A program made the translations under genes and the position numbers. From contig JAPLCX010000068.1 of NCBI GenBank assembly GCA_026392035.1, positions 1 through 42,457 on the forward strand: 42,457 nucleotides of DNA, in the 5' to 3' direction. How positions within the stretch are numbered: the first letter of the stretch is position 1; each line of letters begins with the position of its first letter. This stretch comes from Candidatus Auribacterota bacterium (GTDB lineage Bacteria > Auribacterota > Tritonobacteria > UBA1439). This document shows positions 32,028 to 39,586 of the stretch, one piece after another. The notes under the pieces were generated by a model. It ran no database searches and was not told the origin of the DNA. It worked only from the letters and a program-made list of their open reading frames with translations.

Positions 32028-32100
32028 GACCGCGATAAGGGCGACGCTTCGCGAAATCCTTAGCCGCCGCCCCTCGCTTGAATCACCAGCAGTTAAAAAC

Positions 32101-32196
32101 CTACCTCTTCCGCTTCTTATGCCGGTCCTTCCTCATCCTTTTCTTGCGCTTGTGCTTCGAGATCTTGTGTTTCCTTTTCTTTCTGCCGCACGGCAT
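32101..32196 (-). CDS. AURKAIP1/COX24-type very small basic ribosomal peptide
   Basis: A 31-residue ORF begins MPCGRKKRKHKISKHKRKKR and ends in a run of Arg and Lys. It matches the short AURKAIP1/COX24 domain proteins (about 30 residues in Bacteroidota and relatives, starting MPSGKKRKRHK), which are related to the mitochondrial small-subunit protein mS38. Over half of its residues are basic. A G-run (GGGGGGTGAT) upstream can serve as ribosome site. It is the first gene before the TPR lipoprotein and ispE. Easily missed because of its size. Confidence 0.82.
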   Translation of the reverse strand: MPCGRKKRKHKISKHKRKKRMRKDRHKKRKR

Positions 32197-32217
32197 GGCG
32201 ATCACCCCCCCTGTTGA

Positions 32218-32322
32218 AATCCCAAGTCCCAAACTCCAAATCCAAAAATAAAAGTCCCCGCAACTATGTATGGTACCTTCATTTCCTTCGCTCCGTTATT
32301 GGGATTTTGGATTTGGGATTTA
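32218..32322. repeat. Inverted AAATCCC / GGGATTT pair downstream of hisG
   Basis: The left arm AAATCCCAAGTCCCAAACTC (from 32218) faces the right arm GGGATTTTGGATTTGGGATT (from 32300). The loop is about 60 bp. It fills the gap between hisG and the small ribosomal gene. It begins within 5 bp of the hisG stop codon and may terminate the hisG transcript. Confidence 0.75.
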
Positions 32323-32326
32323 GCTT

Positions 32327-33196
32327 TTACGGTATTACCTTATTCAGCGGGTACTCGATGATCCCCTCCGCCCCCGCCTCCTTCAGCCTCGGCACAATGG
32401 AGCGAAATGCCTTTTCATCAAGTATGGTTTCAACCGCGTACCAGTCCTCTTCGCTCAATTTCGAAACCGTGGGTCTGCGGAGCGCCGGAAGGAGGGCGGT
32501 GACCATCTCCAGGGAGGCAGCCGGGACATTCATCTTCACACCGACCTTGGCCTCCGCGGCGAGCGCCCCCTTGAGCAGCATCGCGATCTGATTGATCTTG
32601 CCCCTTTTCCACTCATCCTTTAGGGAATCCCTGTTGGCAATGAGCCTCGTGGTAGATTCCAGGAGCGTATCGATCACCCTCAAGTTATGAGCCCGGAGCG
32701 AACTCCCGGTCTCCGTGAGTTCCACAATGGCGTCCACAAGCTGGGGGACCTTGACCTCCGTGGCTCCCCACGAAAACTCAACATGGGCGCTGACCCCCTT
32801 CTTTTTGAGATACTTCTTCGTAATGTTCACCACCTCGGTGGCGATACGCTTCCCCTCGAGGTCAGCCACCCCCTGGATGGATGAATCGTCCGGGACGGCG
32901 AGGACCCACCGCACGGGTCGGAACCCCTGCTTGCCGTACACAAGGTTCGCGACCTCTTCGACCTTCGAATCGTTCTCGAGAATCCAGTCGAGGCCGGTCA
33001 GGCCGATATCGAGAACCCCCTCCTCGACATAGCGGGAGATCTCCTGAGCCCTGATGAGCACCCCCTCAAGATCCTCATCGTCAATACGCGGGATGTACGA
33101 CCGGCCGCTCACGCTTATCGCGAATCCCGCCTTGAGAAACAGGTCAAACGTGGATTCCTGCAAGCTCCCCTTGGGAAAGCCGATTGAGAGTTTCAA
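32327..33196 (-). CDS. hisG: ATP phosphoribosyltransferase HisG, long form
   Basis: This 289-residue enzyme starts with TTG ([20 protein letters not shown]) and has AGGAA about 7 bp upstream. The catalytic half has [25 protein letters not shown] for phosphoribosyl pyrophosphate binding, and [19 protein letters not shown]. The C-terminal third (from about residue 215, [20 protein letters not shown]) is the regulatory ACT-like domain of the long form, which allows feedback inhibition by histidine without HisZ. It catalyses the first step of histidine synthesis. No other his gene is nearby. Confidence 0.95.
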   Translation of the reverse strand: MKLSIGFPKGSLQESTFDLFLKAGFAISVSGRSYIPRIDDEDLEGVLIRAQEISRYVEEGVLDIGLTGLDWILENDSKVEEVANLVYGKQGFRPVRWVLAVPDDSSIQGVADLEGKRIATEVVNITKKYLKKKGVSAHVEFSWGATEVKVPQLVDAIVELTETGSSLRAHNLRVIDTLLESTTRLIANRDSLKDEWKRGKINQIAMLLKGALAAEAKVGVKMNVPAASLEMVTALLPALRRPTVSKLSEEDWYAVETILDEKAFRSIVPRLKEAGAEGIIEYPLNKVIP

Positions 33197-33240
33197 CTCA
33201 CTATTCCTTTCCTATCGGTATTGTTGCTCTGCAAAGCGAT

Positions 33241-33270
33241 ATAGTATCACACGATCAGCCGGCCGCGCAA
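33241..33270 (-). promoter_or_regulatory. Candidate hisG promoter
   Basis: On the minus strand TTGCGC (33270-33265), an 18-bp spacer and TACTAT (33246-33241), with an upstream TG, stand 44 bp before the hisG start codon. Confidence 0.5.
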
Positions 33271-33760
33271 AACAAATCCTTCGGGGATAAGGCCGCAGTT
33301 ATGCTCTGGTGCCATTCCCGTCCCGCCAAGCGGGAGGAATCCAGCATCCACACTGGACTCCTGCTTGAGTTTATCCCGGCAAAAGCTTGGGCAGGAGTGA
33401 CCGAGATGCGCCCTCTAGCCCACCCATAGTAATCAGTTTTGCAGGGGTAACGGTAAATGATGTTCGCCACGGATTTTCACGGATAACCATACGGATGGCC
33501 GCAGATGAAGCTTTCTTTTCATCTGTGAATATCCGTCATAATCCGTCCCGCTTAGCGGGATCCGTGGCCCCACTCTATAAGTGACCCCTTACCACCCATA
33601 GCTGATTTTCAGCGACTTCAGTGCCTTCAGTGGTTAAGCGTTTTTACCACCGAAGTAGTGTGCCTCCGCTCCGTGTACTCCGTGCCTCCGTGGTTAATCC
33701 TAAACGGCGCACCCCTCATAAGTGGCGGGGAGCCCGAACTTCCACCGCCCGCCGCCCTTG
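33271..33760. repeat. Gene-free stretch with word repeats
   Basis: There is no gene here. From about 33475 it holds ATTTTCACGGATAACC and TGAATATCCGTCATAATCCG (ATCCGTG family). From about 33612 it holds CTTCAGTGCCTTCAGTGGTT and CCGTGTACTCCGTGCCTCCG (the reverse of CACGGAGG). These belong to the families also found near 11580, 21350, 36250 and 39080. Confidence 0.7.
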
Positions 33761-33769
33761 TGCTACCAT
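33761..33769 (+). promoter_or_regulatory. Extended -10 element immediately before a start codon
   Basis: TGCTACCAT ends 6 bp before the ATG at 33776. Transcription would begin at or just next to the start codon, giving a leaderless mRNA. No ribosome-binding site is visible. Confidence 0.5.
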
Positions 33770-33775
33770 AGCCCC

Positions 33776-36232
33776 ATGCAGAAGACGATCGCTGTCTTCC
33801 TGATCTCCGCCGCCACCCTGCTGCTGGAGATCTCCTTCACGAGACTCCTCTCCGTCACACACTGGCACCACTTCGCGTTCCTCGTCATCAGCACCGCGCT
33901 CCTCGGCTTCGGGGCGAGCGGCGTTCTCCTCTCGGCGTGCGGAGAACGCTTAAAAAAGCACCGGAATGGCGCTCCCGCGCTGTGCGCGGCGCTATTCGCC
34001 GCGAGCGCGCCGGCGGTGTTCTTCGCCGGCAACCATCTCAACTTCAATGAGATCCTTTTTTCATGGGAAATCCGGCCGATATTTTCTTTCCTGCTGTTCT
34101 ACCTCCTTTTCGCCATCCCGTTCTTCTGGTCCGGGTGCGCCCTCGGGAGCATCATGTATCTGGAGGCTTCTCAGATCGGGAGCGTCTACGCGGCGAGTTT
34201 GTACGGCTCGGCATTCGGCTGCGCGGCGATCTTCTTTTTATTCACGCCGTTTGGCGGCGTGAAAATCGTCTTCCTGTGCGCGCTGGGGGGGGCTGCTTCG
34301 GCAATCCTCTTCAACGGGAAATCACGTTCCTGGCTCACTGCGGGAGCCCTCGCTCTCGTGATCATCACCGCACTACTCCTCCGCCTCCTCTCCCCGCCCT
34401 TCGAGTTGCGCGTATCACAGTTCAAAGCACTGAGCTACTTCCTCTCCCTCCCCGACGGCGCCATCCTTGAGACGCGGTGGAACATGATCAGCCGGACCGA
34501 CGTCGCGTCCAGCCGCTTTATCCGAATCCCTCCGGCGGGCCTGAGCCTCAACTTTAAAGGTGACATCCCGCGGCAGCTCGCGCTCACCTCGGACGCCGAT
34601 TCACCGTCCCCGGTCACCGCCTCCAGCGGCGCTCCAGGGGAAATGGCATTTTCGCGCGCCGCCCTCGCCGCGCTCCCCTACCGCCTGCAAAGGACGGGGA
34701 GCGCGCTCATCATCGGCGCGGGGGGCGGGCTGGACGTCCTCACCGCGCGTTCCAGCGGTGTCTCTCTGATAGACGCCGTGGAGATAAACCCCGATGTCAT
34801 CGAGCTCCTCACGAGCCGATTCGCCGCATATTCCGGCAGCCTCTTTTCACGGCCGGGGATACGCCTCATCCAGGCCGACGGTCGAAACTACCTGAGGCGG
34901 GTCGGGCGGCGCTATGACGCCATCCAGATCCCGATTATGGAATCCGTCGCCGCCTCATCCGCCGGCGTGCGCAGCTTCAGCGAAGACTACCTCTACACCG
35001 TCGAATCGTTTCGCGACTGTCTCACGCGACTCACCCCACGCGGCATCCTCTGCGTCGCTCGCTGGATCAAATACCCCCCGCGTGATTCCCTTCGCCTCCT
35101 CGGCCTCGGGCTGACCGCGCTGGAGTCGGGAGGCTTCCCGCGCCCGCACCGGCATCTCATGCTCATCCGGAGCTGGTCCACCACCGCGCTGCTCATGTCC
35201 CCTGGTGAATTTACCGACGCGGATATCCTGGCGGCGAAGGAGTTTTGCAGTGAAATGGGATTCGATCCCATCTACTTTCCGGGGATCACGCCGGCCGACG
35301 CCAACAGGAACAACAGGCTCCGTGAAGACCTCTACTTCATCTTCGCGACAGGGATGATCGACAAGAAGAGCAGGGCGCGGTTCTTCAGCGACTATTTCTT
35401 CGACGTCAGCCCGCCCACGGACGACAGGCCGTTTTTTTCCGACTTCTTCAAAGTGAAGGCGCTCCCGTATCTGTGGCGGAGCATGGGGAGGGAGTGGACG
35501 CCCTTCGCTGAGTGGGGCGAGCTGGTCCTGATCGCCCTCCTTTTGCAGGCAGCAGTGGTGTCAGCACTCCTGATCCTCATGCCGCTCATGTTCTCCGGAT
35601 ACCGGCACGCCTCGAGTCCGCGACCCTCCCCGACAGCGGCAGTGCGCTGTACGGGGACGAGAGAACTGCGGCTCCTGTGCTACTTCTTCATGATCGGCCT
35701 CGCGTTCATCACCGTTGAAATCATCTTCGTGCAGAAATTTGTCCTCTTCCTCGGCCACCCGGCTCACGCGATGAGTATCGTGCTCTCATCCCTCCTCCTC
35801 TGGGCCGGCCTCGGCAGCCGATGGACCGAACGGGGTGAACATCGCAGGCCGCTCGCGCTCCTGTGCGCCCTGCTCGCGGCCTACGCGTGCGGCCTCTCTC
35901 CGCTGCTCGCTATCGTGATCGGCCTCCCGATCCTCGCACGGATCGCGGTCGCCGTGGCGCTCATCTCGGCGCCGGCATTTTTGATGGGGACGGCATTCCC
36001 ATCGGGGATCAGGGCAGCCTACGACCTCGCCCCCGCGCTCATCCCATGGCTGTGGGCGGTGAACGGCGCCGCGTCGGTGTTCGGCGCGGTGGGCGCGGTG
36101 TGCGTCGCCCGCGCCACCGGTTTCAGTGTTGTCATCGCGCTCTCCGGCGCGCTCTACGCGCTCGCCTCACTCGCCACCGCCGGCCTCCAGGGTAGGGGGC
36201 GTGCATCGCGCTCTGTGAGGCCTCGGTTGTGA
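33776..36232 (+). CDS. Polytopic membrane protein fused to a spermidine-synthase-like domain
   Basis: The ATG at 33776 starts MQKTIAVFLISAATLLLEIS, a typical first helix of this family, giving 818 residues. The N-terminal part (about 1-210) has six or seven helices. A cytoplasmic domain (about 310-470) has the Rossmann fold of spermidine synthases: LIIGAGGGLDVLTARSSGV for the nucleotide loop, IDAVEINPDVIELL and IQADGRNYLRRVGRRYD. The C-terminal part returns to several helices. The polyamine-synthase acidic pair is not clear, so the substrate is uncertain; related fused proteins are widespread but uncharacterised. The mRNA seems leaderless. Confidence 0.85.
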   Translation: MQKTIAVFLISAATLLLEISFTRLLSVTHWHHFAFLVISTALLGFGASGVLLSACGERLKKHRNGAPALCAALFAASAPAVFFAGNHLNFNEILFSWEIRPIFSFLLFYLLFAIPFFWSGCALGSIMYLEASQIGSVYAASLYGSAFGCAAIFFLFTPFGGVKIVFLCALGGAASAILFNGKSRSWLTAGALALVIITALLLRLLSPPFELRVSQFKALSYFLSLPDGAILETRWNMISRTDVASSRFIRIPPAGLSLNFKGDIPRQLALTSDADSPSPVTASSGAPGEMAFSRAALAALPYRLQRTGSALIIGAGGGLDVLTARSSGVSLIDAVEINPDVIELLTSRFAAYSGSLFSRPGIRLIQADGRNYLRRVGRRYDAIQIPIMESVAASSAGVRSFSEDYLYTVESFRDCLTRLTPRGILCVARWIKYPPRDSLRLLGLGLTALESGGFPRPHRHLMLIRSWSTTALLMSPGEFTDADILAAKEFCSEMGFDPIYFPGITPADANRNNRLREDLYFIFATGMIDKKSRARFFSDYFFDVSPPTDDRPFFSDFFKVKALPYLWRSMGREWTPFAEWGELVLIALLLQAAVVSALLILMPLMFSGYRHASSPRPSPTAAVRCTGTRELRLLCYFFMIGLAFITVEIIFVQKFVLFLGHPAHAMSIVLSSLLLWAGLGSRWTERGEHRRPLALLCALLAAYACGLSPLLAIVIGLPILARIAVAVALISAPAFLMGTAFPSGIRAAYDLAPALIPWLWAVNGAASVFGAVGAVCVARATGFSVVIALSGALYALASLATAGLQGRGRASRSVRPRL

Positions 36233-36653
36233 GCGGTACGCCATTTAGCATTGACCACGGAGGCACGGAGAAAAACATGATAGGTTCTCATCGCGGATTT
36301 TCGCGGATATGCGCGGGTTAAATTCATTTTCTCACATCTCCCGGAGGGAATCGGTGTGTATCCGTGTTCATCCGTGGCTAATCGGTATTCTCCGCATTAC
36401 ACGTGTGCAAAACTTTTTTTGAGAAAGTTTTTCAAACTGCATGATTGTCTTATTAACACTGAGGACACTGAAAAATCTGTGTTCATCTGTGTCTATCCGT
36501 GTGAATCTGTGTCACACGTCAATCTCTGTGTCCCTGCCTACCGGCAGGCAGGCTCTGTGCTCTCTGTGGCTACTTGAATTTTGGTTGCGGCCCCGGTGTA
36601 ATCGAGGAAATATCGGACTGCGCAATTTCATGTCGAGGGCGCTCCAGGAACTA
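36233..36653. repeat. Gene-free stretch with word repeats and an A/T-rich hairpin
   Basis: It contains CCACGGAGGCACGGAGAAA (36253 on), CATCGCGGATTTTCGCGGAT, ATCCGTGTTCATCCGTGGCT, ACACTGAGGACACTGAAAA, CATCTGTGTCTATCCGTGTG, and a CTACCGGCAGGCAGGC palindrome near 36538. A hairpin AAAACTTT/AAAGTTTT near 36410-36437 could act as a terminator for the upstream gene. Confidence 0.7.
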
Positions 36654-36662
36654 TGGTATACT
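36654..36662 (+). promoter_or_regulatory. Extended -10 element before the BamE-like gene
   Basis: TGGTATACT ends 9 bp before the ATG at 36672, again predicting a leaderless or nearly leaderless transcript. No good -35 box is visible. Confidence 0.5.
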
Positions 36663-36671
36663 GAGCGCGCT

Positions 36672-37043
36672 ATGAAGATTCTCATGCATGTCGCCGCCTG
36701 GGCGGCGCTCCTTGTCGCATTCCCGCTCAATGCCGGAACAGATCCCTCCCGAGCCTCAGGGCAACCGCTTCCCGTGAAACAGGCGCCATCGAGACGGATT
36801 GACGGGGACGAATGCCAGCGGAGGCTCCTGAAGCAGCAGGAGATCAAAGAGGCGATCCGCGAAAAACGCGTCATCGTGGGCATGACGCAAAAAGAGGTGC
36901 GCTCGGCGTGGGGCTGGCCCGAGCTCACACACCCTGTCCAGGGAATTGATGAATCCACCGACCGGTGGACATTCAGGCGGAAGGGGCAGGGCATGGTGGA
37001 CCTCTACTTCCAGAACGGCATCCTGGTGCGCATTGTCCGTTGA
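36672..37043 (+). CDS. Small exported protein with a BamE/SmpA-like domain
   Basis: This 123-residue protein has a signal peptide (MKILMHVAAWAALLVAFPLN, cleavage near NAGTD). After a basic linker and a helix (ECQRRLLKQQEIKEAIREKR) comes the small two-layer domain VIVGMTQKEVRSAWGWPELT, then DRWTFRRKGQGMVDLYFQNG and ILVRIVR. The GMTQKEV-x-WG-P-strand-strand order is that of SmpA/OmlA (BamE) and related lipoprotein domains. No lipobox is present. It may bind an outer-membrane partner; its role is not known. Confidence 0.72.
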   Translation: MKILMHVAAWAALLVAFPLNAGTDPSRASGQPLPVKQAPSRRIDGDECQRRLLKQQEIKEAIREKRVIVGMTQKEVRSAWGWPELTHPVQGIDESTDRWTFRRKGQGMVDLYFQNGILVRIVR

Positions 37044-37166
37044 ACTCCAGATGCCGCTCATCCCCCCGCGCCCGCAACTCGCACACCAGGAATTAACTAC
37101 GACCAAATATATAAATTGACGTGCGCATTTGTTTGAAGTTAGTAACTGGAAACCGCGGTCCCTTCG

Positions 37167-37175
37167 TGCTAGACT
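37167..37175 (+). promoter_or_regulatory. Extended -10 element before the phosphatase gene
   Basis: TGCTAGACT ends directly before an ATG at 37176 and 9 bp before a second in-frame ATG at 37185. Transcription should start near 37182, so the second ATG is the probable start, with almost no leader. Confidence 0.5.
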
Positions 37176-37184
37176 ATGCGTACC

Positions 37185-37661
37185 ATGCCGTCTAATTTCT
37201 TCTGGTTTTCAAGCAACATGATCGCGGGTATGGAGCGGCCGGGGAGCCACTGCTCCATCGAGGACGACCTCGCCTTTTTGAAGCGCGCGGGGATAGAGAT
37301 TGTGATCTCCCTGACCATCGATCCGCTCCAGAGGCTCGCCGCCGACCGATACGATTTTGAGCTCTTCCATATTCCGATCGCCGATGGCGCCGCGCCCACC
37401 ATCGCGCAGATCGAGCATTTCGTGAGCTACCTCAACTACGGTCTGCGCGACGGGAAAAAGATGGTCGTCCACTGCGGGGCGGGATACGGGAGGACGGGGA
37501 CGATGTTTGCGTGCTACCTGGTCAACCGCGGCGCGACCGCTGAGGGGGCGATCATGGAGATGCGGAAGAAAATGCCGCTCGCGATCGAAAACACGCAGCA
37601 GGAGGCGCGGATCGCCGACTACGAACGCTACCTGAATGGGAGAGAAACCAGGAGCGAGTAG
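37185..37661 (+). CDS. Dual-specificity / tyrosine-type protein phosphatase
   Basis: The product is 158 residues from the ATG at 37185 (161 from 37176). The phosphatase signature HCGAGYGRTGT gives the CX5R loop with nucleophile Cys97 and Arg103 (numbering from 37185). The general acid is likely the Asp in HIPIADGAAPT. The N-terminal sequence (NFFWFSSNMIAGMERPGSHC) is typical of the archaeal/bacterial dual-specificity phosphatases. There is no signal peptide, so it acts in the cytoplasm. It lies 141 bp after the BamE-like gene and 114 bp before glyS, with its own start signal. Target is unknown. Confidence 0.88.
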   Translation: MPSNFFWFSSNMIAGMERPGSHCSIEDDLAFLKRAGIEIVISLTIDPLQRLAADRYDFELFHIPIADGAAPTIAQIEHFVSYLNYGLRDGKKMVVHCGAGYGRTGTMFACYLVNRGATAEGAIMEMRKKMPLAIENTQQEARIADYERYLNGRETRSE

Positions 37662-37700
37662 CCGGCAGTTCGTCGCTCGCACACCCATCTGCATGACCGT

Positions 37701-37758
37701 TTGCTGGGTGGATTTTCTCATTGTATCATATCTCGATAGCTCGATGGCTCGATAGCTT
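37701..37758 (+). promoter_or_regulatory. glyS promoter and a short direct repeat
   Basis: TTGCTG (37701-37706), a 17-bp spacer and TATCAT (37724-37729) form the promoter. The leader begins with three near-identical direct units of CTCGATAGCT-like sequence (37732-37758), of unknown meaning, before GAGGAGG. Confidence 0.6.
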
Positions 37759-37775
37759 AAGAGGAGGTCACCTAC

Positions 37776-39065
37776 ATGATGGACGCACTTGTCTCCCTCT
37801 GCAAACGGAGGGGGTTTATCTTTCAATCAAGCGAGATCTATGGGGGGCTCAACAGCTGCTGGGACTACGGCCCCCTCGGCGTCGAGCTCAAGAACAACAT
37901 CAAGCGCTTCTGGTGGCGGTCCATGACCCAGCTCAGGGACGATGTCGTGGGGATCGACGCGGCAATCCTCATGCACCCGTCTGTCTGGGTCGCCTCGGGG
38001 CACGTCGAACAGTTCAGTGATCCGCTGGTCGATTGCAAGTCCTGCAAGCAGCGCTTCCGTGAAGATGAGATCAGTGGCGGCAAATGCCCCCGCTGCGGCT
38101 CGCGGGAGATCACCCCCCCGCGGCAGTTCAACCTCATGTTCAAGACCTACATGGGGCCCGTCGAGGAGGAGAGCGCGATCGTGTACCTCCGGCCGGAAAC
38201 CGCCCAGGGCATCTACGTCAACTTTCTCAACGTGCTCACCCCCGCGCGCCAGAAGATACCCTTCGGCATCGCCCAGATCGGGAAGGCGTTCCGGAACGAG
38301 ATCTCACCCGGCAACTTCATCTTCCGCACGCGCGAGTTCGAGCAGATGGAGATGCAGTTCTTCGTCAAACCGGGGACCGACATGGAGTGGCTGGAGAAGT
38401 GGAAGGCCGAGCGCCTCGCGTGGTACGGCGAGCTTGGTTTGAACAAGGACAAGCTGCGCCTGCACCAGCACCCCAACAAGGAGCTCGCCCACTACGCAAA
38501 GGACGCCTACGATATCGAATACGAGTTCCCCTTCGGGTGGAAGGAGCTCGAGGGGATTCACAACAGGACCGACTACGACCTCTCGCGGCACCAGACCCAC
38601 TCGGGTAAGGACCTCTCGTACTTCGACGACGAGACCAAAGAGCGGTACATACCGTACATCATCGAAACCTCGGCCGGAGTTGACCGGACGCTCCTCACCT
38701 GCCTCGTGGATGCCTACCGGGAGGAGGAGGTGCGCGGGGAGAAACGGGTGGTGCTCAAGCTCCACCCGCGCATCGCGCCGATGAAGGCCGGCGTCTTCCC
38801 GCTCGTGAAGCGGGACGGCATGCCCGAAATCGCCCGCAGGGTCGAACATGAGCTCCGCACCCATATGCCCGTCTTCTACGATGAGACGGGCTCGATCGGG
38901 CGTCGCTACCGCAGGCAGGACGAAGCAGGGACGCCGTTCGGCATCACGGTTGACTCACAGACGCTCAAGGACAAGACCGTGACGGTGCGCGACCGCGACA
39001 CGATGGCGCAGGAGAGGGTGAAGATCGGCGACCTGGTAGACGTCCTCCTGAAGCGGTTGTGCTGA
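37776..39065 (+). CDS. glyS: Glycyl-tRNA synthetase, dimeric (alpha2) type
   Basis: This 429-residue class II enzyme begins [20 protein letters not shown], with the family [19 protein letters not shown]. It carries a four-cysteine zinc-like site (Cys87, 90, 104, 107: CKSC and CPRC) and the catalytic [16 protein letters not shown] and [20 protein letters not shown] motifs. An anticodon-binding domain follows ([20 protein letters not shown]). It charges tRNA-Gly and is of the single-chain type found in archaea, eukaryotes and many bacteria, unlike the alpha2-beta2 GlyQ/GlyS. GAGGAGG lies before the start. Confidence 0.95.
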   Translation: MMDALVSLCKRRGFIFQSSEIYGGLNSCWDYGPLGVELKNNIKRFWWRSMTQLRDDVVGIDAAILMHPSVWVASGHVEQFSDPLVDCKSCKQRFREDEISGGKCPRCGSREITPPRQFNLMFKTYMGPVEEESAIVYLRPETAQGIYVNFLNVLTPARQKIPFGIAQIGKAFRNEISPGNFIFRTREFEQMEMQFFVKPGTDMEWLEKWKAERLAWYGELGLNKDKLRLHQHPNKELAHYAKDAYDIEYEFPFGWKELEGIHNRTDYDLSRHQTHSGKDLSYFDDETKERYIPYIIETSAGVDRTLLTCLVDAYREEEVRGEKRVVLKLHPRIAPMKAGVFPLVKRDGMPEIARRVEHELRTHMPVFYDETGSIGRRYRRQDEAGTPFGITVDSQTLKDKTVTVRDRDTMAQERVKIGDLVDVLLKRLC

Positions 39066-39268
39066 CGCTCCACGGATTACCACTAAAAGATCCGTGCGAA
39101 TCTGTGAAATCCGTGGATAATAACATAAAGGGCTCATGACGGATTTTTGTGATGCTTATACCAGTCAGAACGAACACAATTCGCCACAAACGGCCTTATT
39201 TTTCGCATAAATCACGTTGTTTGCTTTTGTCCAGTATCTCCCAAGATAATAGGAGATTGGTTTTTCAC
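39066..39268. repeat. Intergenic repeats after glyS
   Basis: CTCCACGGATTACC, AAAGATCCGTGCGAATCTGTG and AAATCCGTGGATAATAAC (39070-39123) belong to the ATCCGTG family and form an inverted pair (CCACGGAT and ATCCGTGG). From 39130 to 39268 I see no gene. Confidence 0.65.
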
Positions 39269-39414
39269 TCCACCGTCTCGCCGCGGCGGGGGACCTCCGC
39301 GTTCCTCCCTGTCATCGCCCGAACCGCCTCCGCAAGGGCGACCGCCTGATCTTTTTCCCCGTGGACAAAGAAGTAGCGCGTGACCGCTCCGTCCGTTTCC
39401 TCAACGTACTTCAG
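39269..39414 (-). pseudogene. Duplicated 3' end of the beta-CASP RNase gene
   Basis: It aligns without gaps to 39587-39732, inside the intact gene, with three mismatches in 146 bp, at an exact offset of 318 bp. It encodes about 48 residues ending ...RRGETVE and a stop, but has no start. It is a leftover tail from a local tandem duplication. Confidence 0.9.
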
Positions 39415-39586
39415 CAGGATGATTGGGGTCAAACCCGAAGTTCTAAGTTTGAATTTGTTGAAATTCTAATCGCTCGCTTCGATAATCTCCCATCATCAGT
39501 ATAGTAGGGTTTGACCCTGATGCCTCCCGGATTCGCGCCCTCGCGAAAATCCGTGTTCATCCGTGGCTTACCATTAAAGCTGTAGT
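39415..39586. repeat. Segment between the two gene tails, with inverted GGGTCAAACC-type arms
   Basis: GGGGTCAAACCC (39425-39436) and GGGTTTGACCC (39507-39517) face each other about 70 bp apart, so the piece between 39415 and 39520 looks like a small palindromic insertion. An ATCCGTGTTCATCCGTGG block follows (39549-39566). The related word TTTGACCCCC also occurs near 3676 and 42189. Confidence 0.6.
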
